64,000 bases of DNA from Pectinophora gossypiella. Lineage: Eukaryota; Arthropoda; Insecta; Lepidoptera; Gelechiidae. The notes beneath the pieces were generated by a model that saw nothing but the letters and a program-made list of their open reading frames with translations, was not told where the DNA came from and did no database searches. Positions 30,740-41,108 of this stretch are shown piece after piece. The stretch is from assembly GCF_024362695.1 (NCBI RefSeq), contig NC_065405.1, forward strand, positions 1,868,672 to 1,932,671. The letters run 5' to 3'. The first letter of the stretch is position 1; the number at the start of each line of letters is the position of its first letter. A program made the position numbers and the translations under genes.

Positions 30740-31778
30740 AGTCGATCATTATACGAACAAACGAAGGTGGTCACATTGTTCTTAAGCTTTATTAGTGTCA
30801 CAGCATGATTTTCTGTTCATAGCGTTATAATTATAATTTATTCCCGTAGTCCGACTACTACTTGTTTAGATTTGTAAACAAGTGAAGTAGTTTTAGTACT
30901 ATATAAAGAGTAGGATACAAGACTAAGTAGGCATACAATAATACTAGTAATAGCATACTAGTATAAGCATACAATAATAATACTAGAGAACATAACACCT
31001 TGAAATATAAAAAATTGAGAAGGGTAGATTCGTGTACTTATTATTTGTAATTGTGATATTGGTTGTACACGCAGGTTGATTTTTCTCCTTTGATTAATAC
31101 TTGGATAATTTAAGGATGTTTAAATAATCATATCGATTCCTTAACACGTTCATTGTGTAACTGAAAATTAGATGTCAACCCCTCACGTGCAATGTTAGTT
31201 TACACAAAAAAAAAACAAATTGAAAAACTTCGCGTCGAATTTTTTTAAGTTTCCGTCATGCCCCACATATTGGCCATGCACGTATGAGCTACAAATTTTA
31301 TGCCTCATATGTGGTTCATACACAGCGAACGTGTTAAACATTTCGTCTATTATCGATGCATAATATAAGTTTATTATGGGCGGTCACGTAACGTAATGAA
31401 ATATTTATATTAATTAGGTAAAGGTGTAAATATTTAGTGCCATTTTTGTAAACTATATTATATGTATATGCTATTTCTTTAGCTAATGCCAAAGTTGTAA
31501 ATAAAAAAAATACTGGGTAAATGCCTCTAGTGGTTGTGTCCATAATAATTTAGCTGTACTTTTAGACAGATTAGTCATATTGTCATAGGAAGTGCAATAA
31601 ATAAATATAATACTTACATTTTTCTGTTTACATAAAGCCCTCCAATTCGGCAATGTGATACCTATTTCAAAGTACCTAAACTAAATTATGTTGAGTCTGT
31701 AATTATGTGGGATAACTTGGCATTTTCACTGCCAGGCCCTCTCACGGAAAACGAAACATTTAATTATGTTGATTAAAT

Positions 31779-31788
31779 AATAAATAAA
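31779..31788 (+). terminator. Candidate poly(A) signal of gene 1
   Basis: Two overlapping AATAAA hexamers within AATAAATAAAGG, followed after about 15 bp by another AATAAAA. No downstream coding sequence on this strand until Nup43. Confidence 0.35.
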
Positions 31789-31790
31789 GG

Positions 31791-32521
31791 TGTAAGATGT
31801 AATAAAATGTAACTAAAACAGTCATTGTTGTTTAATTTCATATTTAGAAGGTACAGAAAATACAGAAATGTATATTCGAATTCAAATTCAAAATTCAAAT
31901 TCAAATATATATATATATTCTTCTCTTTTACATAACGAACGTCTTATCTGCCTAAAACTACTGCAGCTTCTGACAACCTGTATAGCTTTCTTTACATATA
32001 ATACATAATATACATGTATTAAAGATTAAATTGTGATGATATCTGAAGCACCATTATACTTACTTACTATCTTTAGTGTTACTTATCACTTGGGAATACG
32101 AAAACGTTATTATAATGTTTACAATTTTACATGCAAATTTCGGGTTTATATTATTAAATTAGTTTATAAATTCATTCGTCATTAATAATTACAAATATGT
32201 CAGTAATGCATTGCCAACGATACATAATATTATATTATGTAATTCTATTATTAAATGTTGTAAGTATTTAAATTTTAAAATATACCAGCAATGGCGGAAC
32301 GGCTTCCGCGCCACGCACTGCGCGATTTATATCGAGGACTTTCACCAATAGACGCAGCGCATGATATCCACGTGGATAGATTTAGTACGGCTAATGATCG
32401 AAGCCCTCGATATAATTAGCAAAGGCGCGGAACCCGCCGGCGCAAGACAATGAATGTGCGCAATAACACCGTCTATCACCAACATTCTGTACAAACTAGT
32501 CAACTTGTCAAATTAAGAAGT
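31791..32521. other. Intergenic between gene 1 and QNG1
   Basis: Positions 31880-31985 are a reverse-oriented LINE tail (ATTCAAATTCAAA repeats, then TAACGAACGTCTTATCTGCC), matching 54840-54985. Positions 32285-32455 are a GC-rich foldback: TATATCGAGGACTTTC against GAAGCCCTCGATATA, with CTTCCGCGCC against GGCGCGGAA. No gene seen. Confidence 0.55.
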
Positions 32522-35012
32522 TCAATAAAATATACCCAAAGTCTTGTGGAACGGTATCCTCTCTAATTCTTCAGCATACTTCCTCCTATAGCACCAGAGG
32601 TAGAAGTCTAACAGGCTAGAGTTGGGCACCTCGGCTGTTGTTTGGGAACTTCTGATCTTCTGTTCTATTCTGTCCTTAAGTAACTCTACGGCGTGGATGG
32701 AGCATCCACGGATTTCTACTTCTTCTTCCGAACCACTTGGCAGTAAATCGTCTGGAATTACAAATACTGGTAAATAAGACAAATAATAACGTAGCAAAAT
32801 AAATTAAATGACGAACTTTCCAGACTAGGTTCCCTAAAAAAAATATAGATGGCGCTATTCAGATTTCACATGATAATTATCTATTTTCTCATTGTTCGGA
32901 GTACATAAATATTCTAAAATATTATATAACAGCAGAGGCATAGTATAAAAATAATTGTTTATTTATTTATTTATTTGTACACAATAAAACACATACAAGG
33001 AACATACAAAGAAAAAAGATAGTACAGGTAAGCTTAATAACGTAATGGTTTAGCATAATTGTTGTTTGTTATTTGGGTCAGATAAAGAACTATATTGCTA
33101 CCTATACTGATTCTCTTTACTTTGATCAGAATAATAATGGTGAATGATGTGTTTTGCCTGGGTGTAATAACATACCCAAAAACAAGGATCAGATAAGATG
33201 GGTCATTATTTATAAACAAGGGTATTTTTAAACAAGGGTCATTATTTATACCCATAAACAAAGGTCAGATAAAAGATGCATAATGTCTGTTATCCATGAT
33301 ATTAGAAGGTAAAATGAAGGCAAATCTGTATAGCGCCATCTGTGTTAATTGGGGAACGTCGCTTGGAAAGTCCTTCATTCATCTAAAAAAGCGACCACCT
33401 AACACCTAATAGAAAACTCACCATTATCCAACTTCTTCATCAACTCATCACTGTAGCTCATTGCGCCAAAGTACACCAGAACCTGTGGTACTCTGTAGTC
33501 TGCAAACATGGTCATCTTATCAATATCCGTGAACTCCCCCCAGCCTTTGCCGCCGAAGAAATTCCATAGATCTGCTACTAAAATCTGAGCTCTTTTGTAC
33601 AGAGAAACAGTTTTCCCCTCATATACAGCTTCATCCCTGAAGCATGGGAAATTATCAACAATGATTTCAAGTAATTTCACTGCAGACTTGTCAGCCATTT
33701 TTAAACAGGTCTGGAATGTTCCATTGTACTGTTTTAGAAGGATCCCGCCAACTTCATGAAGAACAGAAATTCTTTTTTCAAATAATGGTATTTTGGCTTC
33801 ATTGTCGCCTCTCATTATGTGAGAGAGCTGGTCTTCAGTTATTTTGGAGTAGAATGTCGGGTTGGTGATGTCATATCCCTCCTACAAAAAAAAAATGAAA
33901 AAAAAAATTGTGTGTTTTAAAAGGATTTCTATTGCACAATCTGATTTCAGTTCAGTTTCAGCATTGGATACATTTAAGAAACAAAGCATGAACAACAATC
34001 AATGGGCACAAAAGGCAGCCTTATGGCTAATAACTCTAATAAGCAATTCCTTCCAGACAACCTTATGGCAGCCTTACAAGCAACCTAATTTGTGTGATAT
34101 AACTTTCTTTTATCAAATCAATTCCCTATTTTAACCAACTCCAAAAAAGGAGGTTCTCAATTCAGCTGTGTTTTGTTTTTCTTACTATTTTTGTTATCAG
34201 CAGGAGTCTTTTCATTTTAAATTAAAATAAGCCCCTCCGTAACTTACTTTCAAAGCCCTGGAGAGAGCAGCTTCAAGCGCATAGTACCCTGAATGTCCAT
34301 CAACGGTCCATTTCTCCTGCCCTTTCTTAGACCAGAAGCAAAAGTTGAGGGTGTCTGCCACAAAGACCCAGTCTACAGCACTCGGATGGTCAGGAGATGG
34401 ATGTATGGCACCTGCACCCGTGTCTGGGATCTCGAGCTTATCTGATATTGACTTCATTAACTGTAACAGCAAGGAAAATGTTGCAGATAATAAAATTAAA
34501 AAGAAAACTATTAATTTATATTTTTAATTTTTGTTTTTAGAAGATTTTTAATCATATAGCAATGGAAATAGATACAAAAATAGGACAACCCTTAGCCCTT
34601 AAGAAGGGTTACAATCAAAAAATGGTTAAAGGAGGTACCATTTGTCTCTTATTAAAGTTCAGAAACTAAAATAATATTTTTACATTGGCTTTATTAAGCA
34701 GTATTGGCTTTTTTCTTAAGTAGGCCTTAGTTATCTGAGATACCTATATAAATAAAATAAATAACATGAACAAACCCATTCATAAAATTGGAATTATTAC
34801 AATCTCTACAACCCCCACCCATTTTGAACTTATCCTTACACCAGACACCAAGTATTTGTGTGTACTTTTTATGATAGGAACATAATTTAAAATCTAGAAC
34901 TAACCTCCACTGCGAGTTTTTCAATCCCATCTTCATGTATCTTGACATGCTTAGCATGCTTCGCTATGAACTCTGCCGACTCCGCAGGCTGCATTACTCC
35001 CTGACGAACCAT
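32522..35012 (-). CDS. QNG1: QNG1, queuosine 5'-phosphate N-glycosylase/hydrolase
   Basis: Four exons: 35012-34905, 34460-34248, 33881-33422, 32751-32522 (TGA). All junctions are GT-AG with consistent phases; the product is 336 residues, against about 340 in the human protein (C9orf64, DUF2419/Q_salvage). Family blocks in order: the N-terminal AESAEFIAKHAKHVKI, DWVFVADTLNFCFW (66-79), a GHSGYYALEAALSRAL segment, YKRAQILVADLW (202-213), MFADYRVPQVL with the conserved acidic residue (about 232-242), EVEIRGCS (271-278) and the end LLDFYLWCYRRKYAEELERI. The enzyme releases queuine from queuosine 5'-phosphate so that it can be reused for tRNA wobble modification; animals cannot make queuine. Intron 3 carries a family D MITE; introns 1 and 2 hold nothing recognisable. 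It is divergent from Nup43. Confidence 0.95.
32816..33380. mobile_element. MITE family D copy in QNG1 intron 3
   Basis: Left end CTTTCCAGACTAGGTTCC and AGATGGCGCTATTCAGATTT; right end TATAGCGCCATCTGTG and GGGAACGTCGCTTGGAAAG. It is interrupted near 32955-33000 by a TTTATTTATTTATTTG run resembling a LINE tail. The motif AAACAAGGGTCATTATTTAT also recurs in its right half. Confidence 0.7.
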
Positions 35013-35742
35013 TGTTACTCCTGAAATATTACTGAAATATGATAGAAAAGGCTGCATAAAATGCTCAAAAACGAGTTTTAGGAAACCATACTAACCTTAT
35101 CGTATTCACCGAAAAACTGTACAGTTAAGGTAACAATACCATAGAAAATAATACACGCTGTATTTATAACATGTGTGATAAGATCACAATATTTATTGCA
35201 CAAGTATTTCGTGATAAATTCTTCAAATATCAACGCGATAACTTTGTGTAACTTTCGACTATTTTTTGTTTACAATATGCGATTAAAATCACGGTTATAG
35301 AGATAACTGTTAATCAGAAAAAGATAGCGCCACACTATCGATCTACTTAGTTCTTTTGCTCTTATTTTTAAAAATAAAATTGCTTTAAAAAAACGCATAA
35401 AATGACGTTTGCTGTCAGTTACATTTCTGAACGAAATTGATTTCGTACAACGCAGATTACTTATTTTTCAAATCCAAAAGAATATTATAAATACAGTGTT
35501 AATTCAGTTTATACTGGATTAAAATTAAAGTTCCCATTTTTTTGAGCGGTGGCCGGTGCATAAATTACTTTCATTCTGAAGCACAGTTCTGAAGTAAAAA
35601 TGCAAAATGGTTTTCTGTGAGTGATATTGTCTAAGTATGGAACGGAACGTATTATAAAACATAACCTCAAAAGTATTACCGTTTGAAACTGCTAAATTGT
35701 TTTCAAAACTATATTTAATTAAAGATAAAAATCAGCACAAAA
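35013..35742. promoter_or_regulatory. Bidirectional promoter region, QNG1 and Nup43
   Basis: 730 bp between the divergent ATGs contains no repeat and no gene. A TATCGAT core (35336-35342) matches 7 of 8 bases of the DREF element typical of insect housekeeping promoters. No TATA box at a sensible position is obvious. The Nup43 ATG context is CAAAAATGG, close to the insect Kozak consensus. Confidence 0.55.
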
Positions 35743-38700
35743 ATGGTACTGGATGTTCAAGGAACCTTCGTATCTCAAAAAATTAACAAAATCAGGTGGA
35801 TTCCTGAAGAATATGTTGAAACAAAGTGCTTTTTTACCGGGAGCTGGGATGATGAAGTAAATTCGGTAAAAGTTTGGAATTTTGAGAGTCCAAATGAAGA
35901 AGAAGAGGTCGAATACCCTCGAGTGCTCTCGGAGTACCCTGTAGAAGGAGACGTTACCGAAATAAAGTTCACAGATAAAACCAAAATTGCAGTCTCAACC
36001 TCAAATGGAGATGTGAGGTTGTTAGAAATAAGTGTTTATGAGAAATCTACGCCTCTAAAAGAACTGTTCGTTTGGAAGAAAGTGCACAATTTTGGGTAAG
36101 AATATAGTTTTAAAGTTAAAGTTATAGTTTTAGTTTAAGTTATTGTTTAAATATTATGAATGGATTAACCTAACTGTATTGTTAAGTACTTACAATTTTC
36201 TAATGGTGTTTGTTATAACAGTCTTCTTCTTTGCGAGTCGATGGCGATCGATACTAAATTTTTGCTGACCAATAATTGGCCACGCTTATGGCATTGTCAG
36301 TGGCTTCGTAAAGGTCTTTAATAGTGCAGGTGTTGTTAATAATTGTATGAATGCGGGAGAGAGCACAAACAAAACCACCATTAATCTTCACATAACTTAC
36401 CATATTGTCTTTAAATTACTTAATAGCATAGAATTTATATTCTTATTTAATTATGTTAATTAGAAATATACAGCCTTCAGCAAGCACCCACGTCATTGTT
36501 TCCTTTTCTTCTGTCCCATTCACCCATACCTCTTGTTCTTCTAATCTGTTCAATCATATCCGTTTACTCATATATATTTACTCATTTTCTTTCTCTATCA
36601 CACATATCCTGCATCTATGTCTCTCTCTCTCTCTTACTTGTTTAACATAGGTAATATCATCTTACTTGGTCCACACGTTCATACATCCTACATCAAGGTA
36701 AGATAGATATCATGATTGTTTCCTTTCTGTATAATATACCTATGTTAGGAAATATAATATTTGTTATGATATGTTCTGTAAAATTGATAGATTCAGCAGC
36801 ACAAAATGTAACATTGTGTTTATTCAGTTTTTTTTTCATCTCTAGCCTATTTTATTTATAAGAATGTTTTTTTTTCACAATTGGGTAGTTTCCTAGGTCA
36901 AAGATAGATTATAATTAATTTCAAATATTATTTCTAATTACTAAATAAAGAAAGTCTAAAGGTGAAAAAAAAAACTGTTTATTTTAATAAAGAAAAATTT
37001 AATAAATAAATAAAATAATAATAATTGAATAATAAAAAATAAAATAATACTAAAATATATATAAAAAAATATATAGTAATATATAATATTTTTTATTAAT
37101 AATTGAATTAATGCGACATTTTGTCATGATTTTCCAGGTTGCTTTTCATACAAGTTCCATAGTAATTTCGTTGTTTGACATTTAGTAAAAAGCAACTGAT
37201 TTGACCAGTTGGAAAGTAGCCTATTCTAATAAAACACAGTGGCGCCCAGCATGGGGCCGCTTTGATTGTTACACTATACTAACATAGAGGGTTTAGTCTA
37301 GTCCCAATAGAGAATACACTCCTGAGTTGTGTTAATATCTTTTATTGAACATAGAACTTCAATTTTACAATAAAAAATACAGACCACTATAATATGATCA
37401 ATAGGCTAGTTTTCAACTAGTCAAATCAGTTACTTTTTACTAATCGTCAAAACACGAAATTACTATGGAATTTGTATGAAAAAGCACACTGTGACGTCAT
37501 AGAAAACGAGATAAAATGTTGGGCTTATTATTATGTTTTTTTTTTTATTAAAATTCATAAATAAGTTAAATAGAAAAATGGAAATGTTTTTCTATAGTTT
37601 TAAATCTGTCTTTATTTAGCAATCAGAATTTCATAATTTATCTTGCACCTAGTACACGACCCAATTACTCTAGATATGCGGCGGTCCCTGCACACTCAGC
37701 AGCCCTGCAGCTCTGCGTCTATCGCAGAGGCCAGATTACGATTTCGCATGTTAGGATTTACATAATGGACATTTGTATAATCTTTTTCTTTAACAATTAT
37801 TTGCAGCAGGGATGTTAGGGCGCTCCGTAACCGTAACCGAAACTATCGCATATCCGATATAAAAAAATATCCGTAACCGAATCTGAATTAAAAGTTTCGG
37901 ATATTATCGGATAGGGGCGGAGCCTAATTGAGACACGTTATGACAAGATGTTTTGATTGGCTAGCCGTTACCAGTGCCGCTACGCAAGCCGCGCGCATTG
38001 TTTGTTTTTTTCTTTTTTTCGTCATAATCGTCGTCATAACATATACATATACCAGTTACTACTTACTGATGTAAGTTAGTAGTCGTTACATGAGCCATGT
38101 CAGGGGCCTATGGCGGCTCAGTAATAACCCTGACATCAGGGTTGATGGGGTTGGTAATCCACCTCACAACCCACACGATAGAAGAAGACATTATAACTTG
38201 CCGTTATAAATAAAACCACTTTATTACATATTTGTATTTTACTTTAGAAATTCCTTAAAAAATAATATCCGTAACTGAAATTATCCGAACGCTAGCGGAT
38301 AATCCGAAATAATTTATTATCCATATCGGTAACCGTATCCGGTATAATAATAATTCTTAAATCGGTATCCAATCCGTAACCGAAATTTCATATCCATGAT
38401 TTTCAGTGAGGAACAATGCTCCTGCACATCTCTAGACACAATGGAGGGAGATATAGCGTCTATCGGCGAGGATGGATCGCTGAACATCCTCAACGGTCGA
38501 CGTGGTGATATCTCCCGGGTCGTAGCGCAGGCTGACAGCTGCTCGCTGCATTCTGTCTGCTATTTCAAACATAATGAGGTAAGCCAGCTTGAGCATGGCC
38601 AGTGTACGCGGACGATGTCGACGGGCAGGTATGTTGTACCACAAGTTGCTAACTACTTCGGTGACAGAACACTCCGTAAACGAGTACCGTATCTGTACAA

Positions 38701-40144
38701 CATGTTGCCTGTCGACATACGTCAGGAGTGCAATATAAATAAATTCATTAAATCTTTATTTAAACGTCTTACGCAAAAGATCTCTTAATAATATAATAAT
38801 AATGAAAACATTTATTTGCTCGAATATACATTGTTAAAGGTCTTAAATCTAGTACAGTAGGTATATTCAACCTGTTTTCAGGCTGCTCACCTGATTGTCC
38901 GACAGTAAGATGATCCGTGATACGGAAGGCACGTTAAGCTCTTGGTCCCGGTTACTACTTACTGATTTAAGTATGTAGTCGTTACATGAGCCATGTCAGG
39001 GGCCTTTGGCGGCTCAATAATAACCCTGACACCAGGGTTGATGAGACTGGTATTCCACCTCACAATGCTCACGATAAGAAGAAGACTTACGCCGGCGTGT
39101 GAAGCGGCCGCACCAAGATTTTTCTGGCTGCACCTCTATCTACATCGAGTTACTACCCGCCTTTTCTTGCATATACCACAAGCGCTATTCCAAAGAAGTA
39201 ATGAACAATGTGAAAAGTTTTATAATACGATTGTTGCCTCATATAATATGATCGTTTTGTGCATATTTCGGTCCCGACTGATTTGCTCCCGCGACAGATA
39301 GATTTTATCGACGATTTTTTGTTTTTTTTTTTATTTATTTTTTATTGTTTTTTTTTTGACGTGACTTATTGTAGATTTGCCGCAGATGGCATTAACTACT
39401 TGGCATGTATTTAGGTTTTCCCTATATGATTGATTCTACAAGACAAGACAGACTAACGGTTCAGCTTATTCCCATAATTCCCATAAGAAGAATAATTATC
39501 CAGTTGTTATTATCAGGATAATTATCATCCTTCCAACCCTGGTAATAGATGCATAAATGATCCTTGAAAGAAGTAGTCTCATTCCTTTTCTAACGTCTTA
39601 TTTAAAAAGTAAATGTTTGGTCCAGGTCATCACAGGCAACCTACGAGGCCACATGAAGATCTGGGACCTTCGCTCGACGAACGACAAGCCCGCTGCTGCT
39701 TTCCTCCTCGCAGGCGACGAGTTAGCAGCCACATGCATAGTGAACCATCCGACTCAGCCTCACATCATCTTAGCTGGTAGCGAATCAGGGTCCTTAGCTG
39801 TTTGGGACCTGAGACAAAACTCCTTCCCAACTTCCTTACTCAACGCACATGCAGCAGGCGTCACTGAAATCCAGTTCCATCCAGAAAATCCCCACAAATT
39901 ACTATCTTCTTCCGTGTCAGGAGAATTATGGGATTGGAACATGGAATCGATGACGAAAAGCACCAAAGGACCTGATAACCAAATATCCAACTGGTTGCCG
40001 TTGGAAGACAAAAACAGTATGATGGTGAATTCCCTTATGCCATCGCTACATAAACCGGTGAATACCCTGAGTTGTGATCGAGGAAGAATTCTGTGTGGAG
40101 CTGATAATGAAGCTATATATTTGATAAAGAACTTCAAGTATTAA
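35743..40144 (+). CDS. Nup43: Nucleoporin Nup43 (WD40 repeat protein)
   Basis: Three exons: 35743-36095, 38407-38578, 39626-40144 (TAA). Phases 2 and 0 agree across both introns and the product is 347 residues (human 380). It starts MVLDVQGTFVSQKINKIRW, the characteristic FVSQKIxKxRW of Nup43, then TGSWDDE (about 35-41). Exon 2 gives IASIGEDGSLNIL and ADSCSLHSV. Exon 3 gives WD-type strand ends KIWDLR (186-191), AVWDLR (233-238) and LWDWN (276-280), the block HPTQPHIILAGSESG, SLLNAHAAGVTEIQFHPENP, and the family ending VNTLSCDRG..LCGADNEAIYLI. Nup43 is a peripheral subunit of the Nup107-160 Y-complex of the nuclear pore, also linked to kinetochores. Exon 2 is squeezed between a hAT MITE and a LINE tail. 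Confidence 0.97.
36096..36887. other. Nup43 intron 1, first part
   Basis: Unique AT-rich sequence with a CTCTCTCTCTCT-type pyrimidine run near 36620. No gene or matched repeat. Confidence 0.5.
36888..37224. mobile_element. MITE family C, complete copy
   Basis: TTGGGTAGTTTCCTAGGTCA at the left and GACCAGTTGGAAAGTAGCCT at the right. The interior has AACTGATTTGAC and an AAAATAATAATAA-rich loop. It serves as the reference for the interrupted copy at 12588-17305. Confidence 0.75.
37403..37672. mobile_element. MITE family C, second copy, inverted
   Basis: Starts TAGGCTAGTTTTCAACTAGT, then TCAAATCAGTTACTTTTTAC and GCACACTGTGACGTCAT, and ends TTCATAATTTATCTTGCACC. It lies in Nup43 intron 1 within 200 bp of the other copy and in opposite orientation, so the pair could base-pair in the pre-mRNA. 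Confidence 0.72.
37807..38398. mobile_element. hAT-type MITE at the Nup43 exon 2 acceptor
   Basis: Begins CAGGGATGTTAGGGCGCTCC and ends ..TTTCATATCCATG; reversed, that end reads CATGGATATGA, 8 of 11 matching the left end. The 8-bp flanks match at 7 positions. Subterminal CCGTAACCGAAA motifs occur in both arms, inverted, as in other hAT elements. A SINE fragment is nested at 38048-38195, so the MITE alone was about 440 bp. Confidence 0.75.
38048..38195 (+). repeat. SINE S1 tail nested in the hAT MITE
   Basis: Carries CAGTTACTACTTACTGATGT, GAGCCATGTCAGGGGCC, CATCAGGGTTGATGGG and a CACACGATAGAAGAAGA end. The head is missing. Confidence 0.75.
38580..38800 (+). mobile_element. LINE 3' tail immediately after Nup43 exon 2
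   Basis: The frame that runs on from exon 2 past its donor turns into a LINE C-terminus within a few codons: GRYVVPQVANYFGDRTLRKR, PYLYNMLPVDIRQECNINKF, IKSLFKRL, then a stop and a TAATAATATAATAATAATG tail. It is 5'-truncated and begins within about 10 bp of the exon 2 donor GTAAGC. Confidence 0.75.
38880..39625. repeat. SINE S1 copy, then unassigned intron
   Basis: Positions 38880-39085 are an S1 body and tail (GCTCACCTGATTGTCCGACA, CCCTGACACCAGGGTTGATG). Positions 39086-39300 (GTGTGAAGCGGCCGCACCAA, CCGCCTTTTCTTGCATATAC) look like the end of another transposon that I cannot name. A T-rich run follows, then the exon 3 acceptor GTTTGGTCCAG. Confidence 0.55.
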
Positions 40145-40305
40145 GGATTTATAGGGCTGTACTACCCCATGTAGTACGGAATCTAAAGTAAGTGTTAACA
40201 TTTCTCTTAAGTTGAAAATATTGTTCTAACCAGGAATTTTATGAAAAGTTATCATTCCAAATCTTGTTCTGAGCATGTGATAGCTAAAATGGTATGGTGA
40301 GTGAA

Positions 40306-40341
40306 ATAAACCGAACGATTGTTGTAAATATGCATTTTATT
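40306..40341. terminator. Opposing poly(A) signals of Nup43 and the RhoGAP gene
   Basis: AATAAA for Nup43 at 40306-40311 (162 bp after its stop) and TTTATT, an AATAAA on the minus strand, at 40336-40341. A second minus-strand AATAAA is at 40385-40390. The two 3' UTRs therefore meet or overlap here. Confidence 0.6.
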
Positions 40342-41108
40342 TTAATTACAGAAGTAAATACACTTAGAAATAATTATACAATAGTTTATTGATAATACAC
40401 CAAGTCAGTCTTTCCTTGCCTAGTCAAAGTATTGGTAAAATATTTTACAAAAACCCAACTGTATTTACAGGCTAATATAATGGGAATACAAGTTAATAAA
40501 ATATCAATAAACAAGGCACCACAGTATTCGTGAATTGTTAATTATCATAATTAATCATTTCGCCAAAACGGTAACTTTCAAACCAACCAAAGTAATGGCA
40601 CCACAATTTTGTTACACGCAATCGAATCTGATTAAACTGTGCAATAGTAATATTAAAAGGTTAAATAAAGGCTCTGCCTACATCGTACTGGAATAAGAGT
40701 TATTCATATCACTAAATTACACATAACTCGATATTTGGCATCTCATTCACATTTCTATCCACTAAATGCGTTAACTACAATATTAACACGGAGTATATGT
40801 ATACTTAAATATATCACTCAATAAAATATTGTTCAGGAATAAAAAAGCACAGCACAACACTACTGAAGCGTTGTCTAATACTTAAGAGCACGGTTCCTCG
40901 GAGTCAGATAGTCTGTTCCTGTTACCTACGACTGCTGTATTCATTGAGTTGATCAATGGAGTACTCTCTAGTCGTGGGCAGTGCTTTCTACACTGACGCA
41001 CCACTTTAAATCCTTAAAATCCGACCATCGACTGTCACGGAGCAATTCCTGACGCGTCGAGGTACGTACTTGGGCAGCGTATCTGTCCAGTGGGTGTGTG
41101 AGGTTCCT
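40342..41108 (-). other. Presumed 3' UTR of the RhoGAP gene
   Basis: No coding sequence and no recognised repeat between the RhoGAP stop (41111-41109) and the minus-strand poly(A) signals at 40385 and 40336. Confidence 0.5.

Larger units (their letters stand above)
29866..31790 (+). other. Gene 1 3' UTR and flank
   Basis: After the TAG at 29865 no further coding sequence is seen before AATAAA signals at 31779-31788. The first part contains a family D MITE with a SINE inside it. The true poly(A) site could be nearer; an AATAAA also occurs near 31504 and at 31595-31605. Confidence 0.5.
37799..38406 (+). other. Duplicated Nup43 exon 2 splice acceptor (hAT target-site duplication)
   Basis: ATTTGCAG (37799-37806) and ATTTTCAG (38399-38406) are 8-bp sequences with one mismatch that flank the hAT MITE. 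The second abuts exon 2 and is the acceptor that keeps the Nup43 frame. The first follows a strong pyrimidine tract (TCTTTTTCTTTAACAATT) and looks like an acceptor too. Splicing to 37807 would read GG|C AGG GAT.. into the MITE and reach TAA after about 22 codons. Confidence 0.75.

Noticed and set aside
38396..38788. 130-codon frame read as one protein
   Set aside because: It fuses Nup43 exon 2 to a LINE C-terminus across the donor GTAAGC at 38579; the second half is transposon sequence.
39557..39625. Upstream ATG giving Nup43 exon 3 its own start
   Set aside because: The 23 codons before 39626 have no Nup43 similarity and are followed by a good acceptor TTTGGTCCAG, so they are intron.
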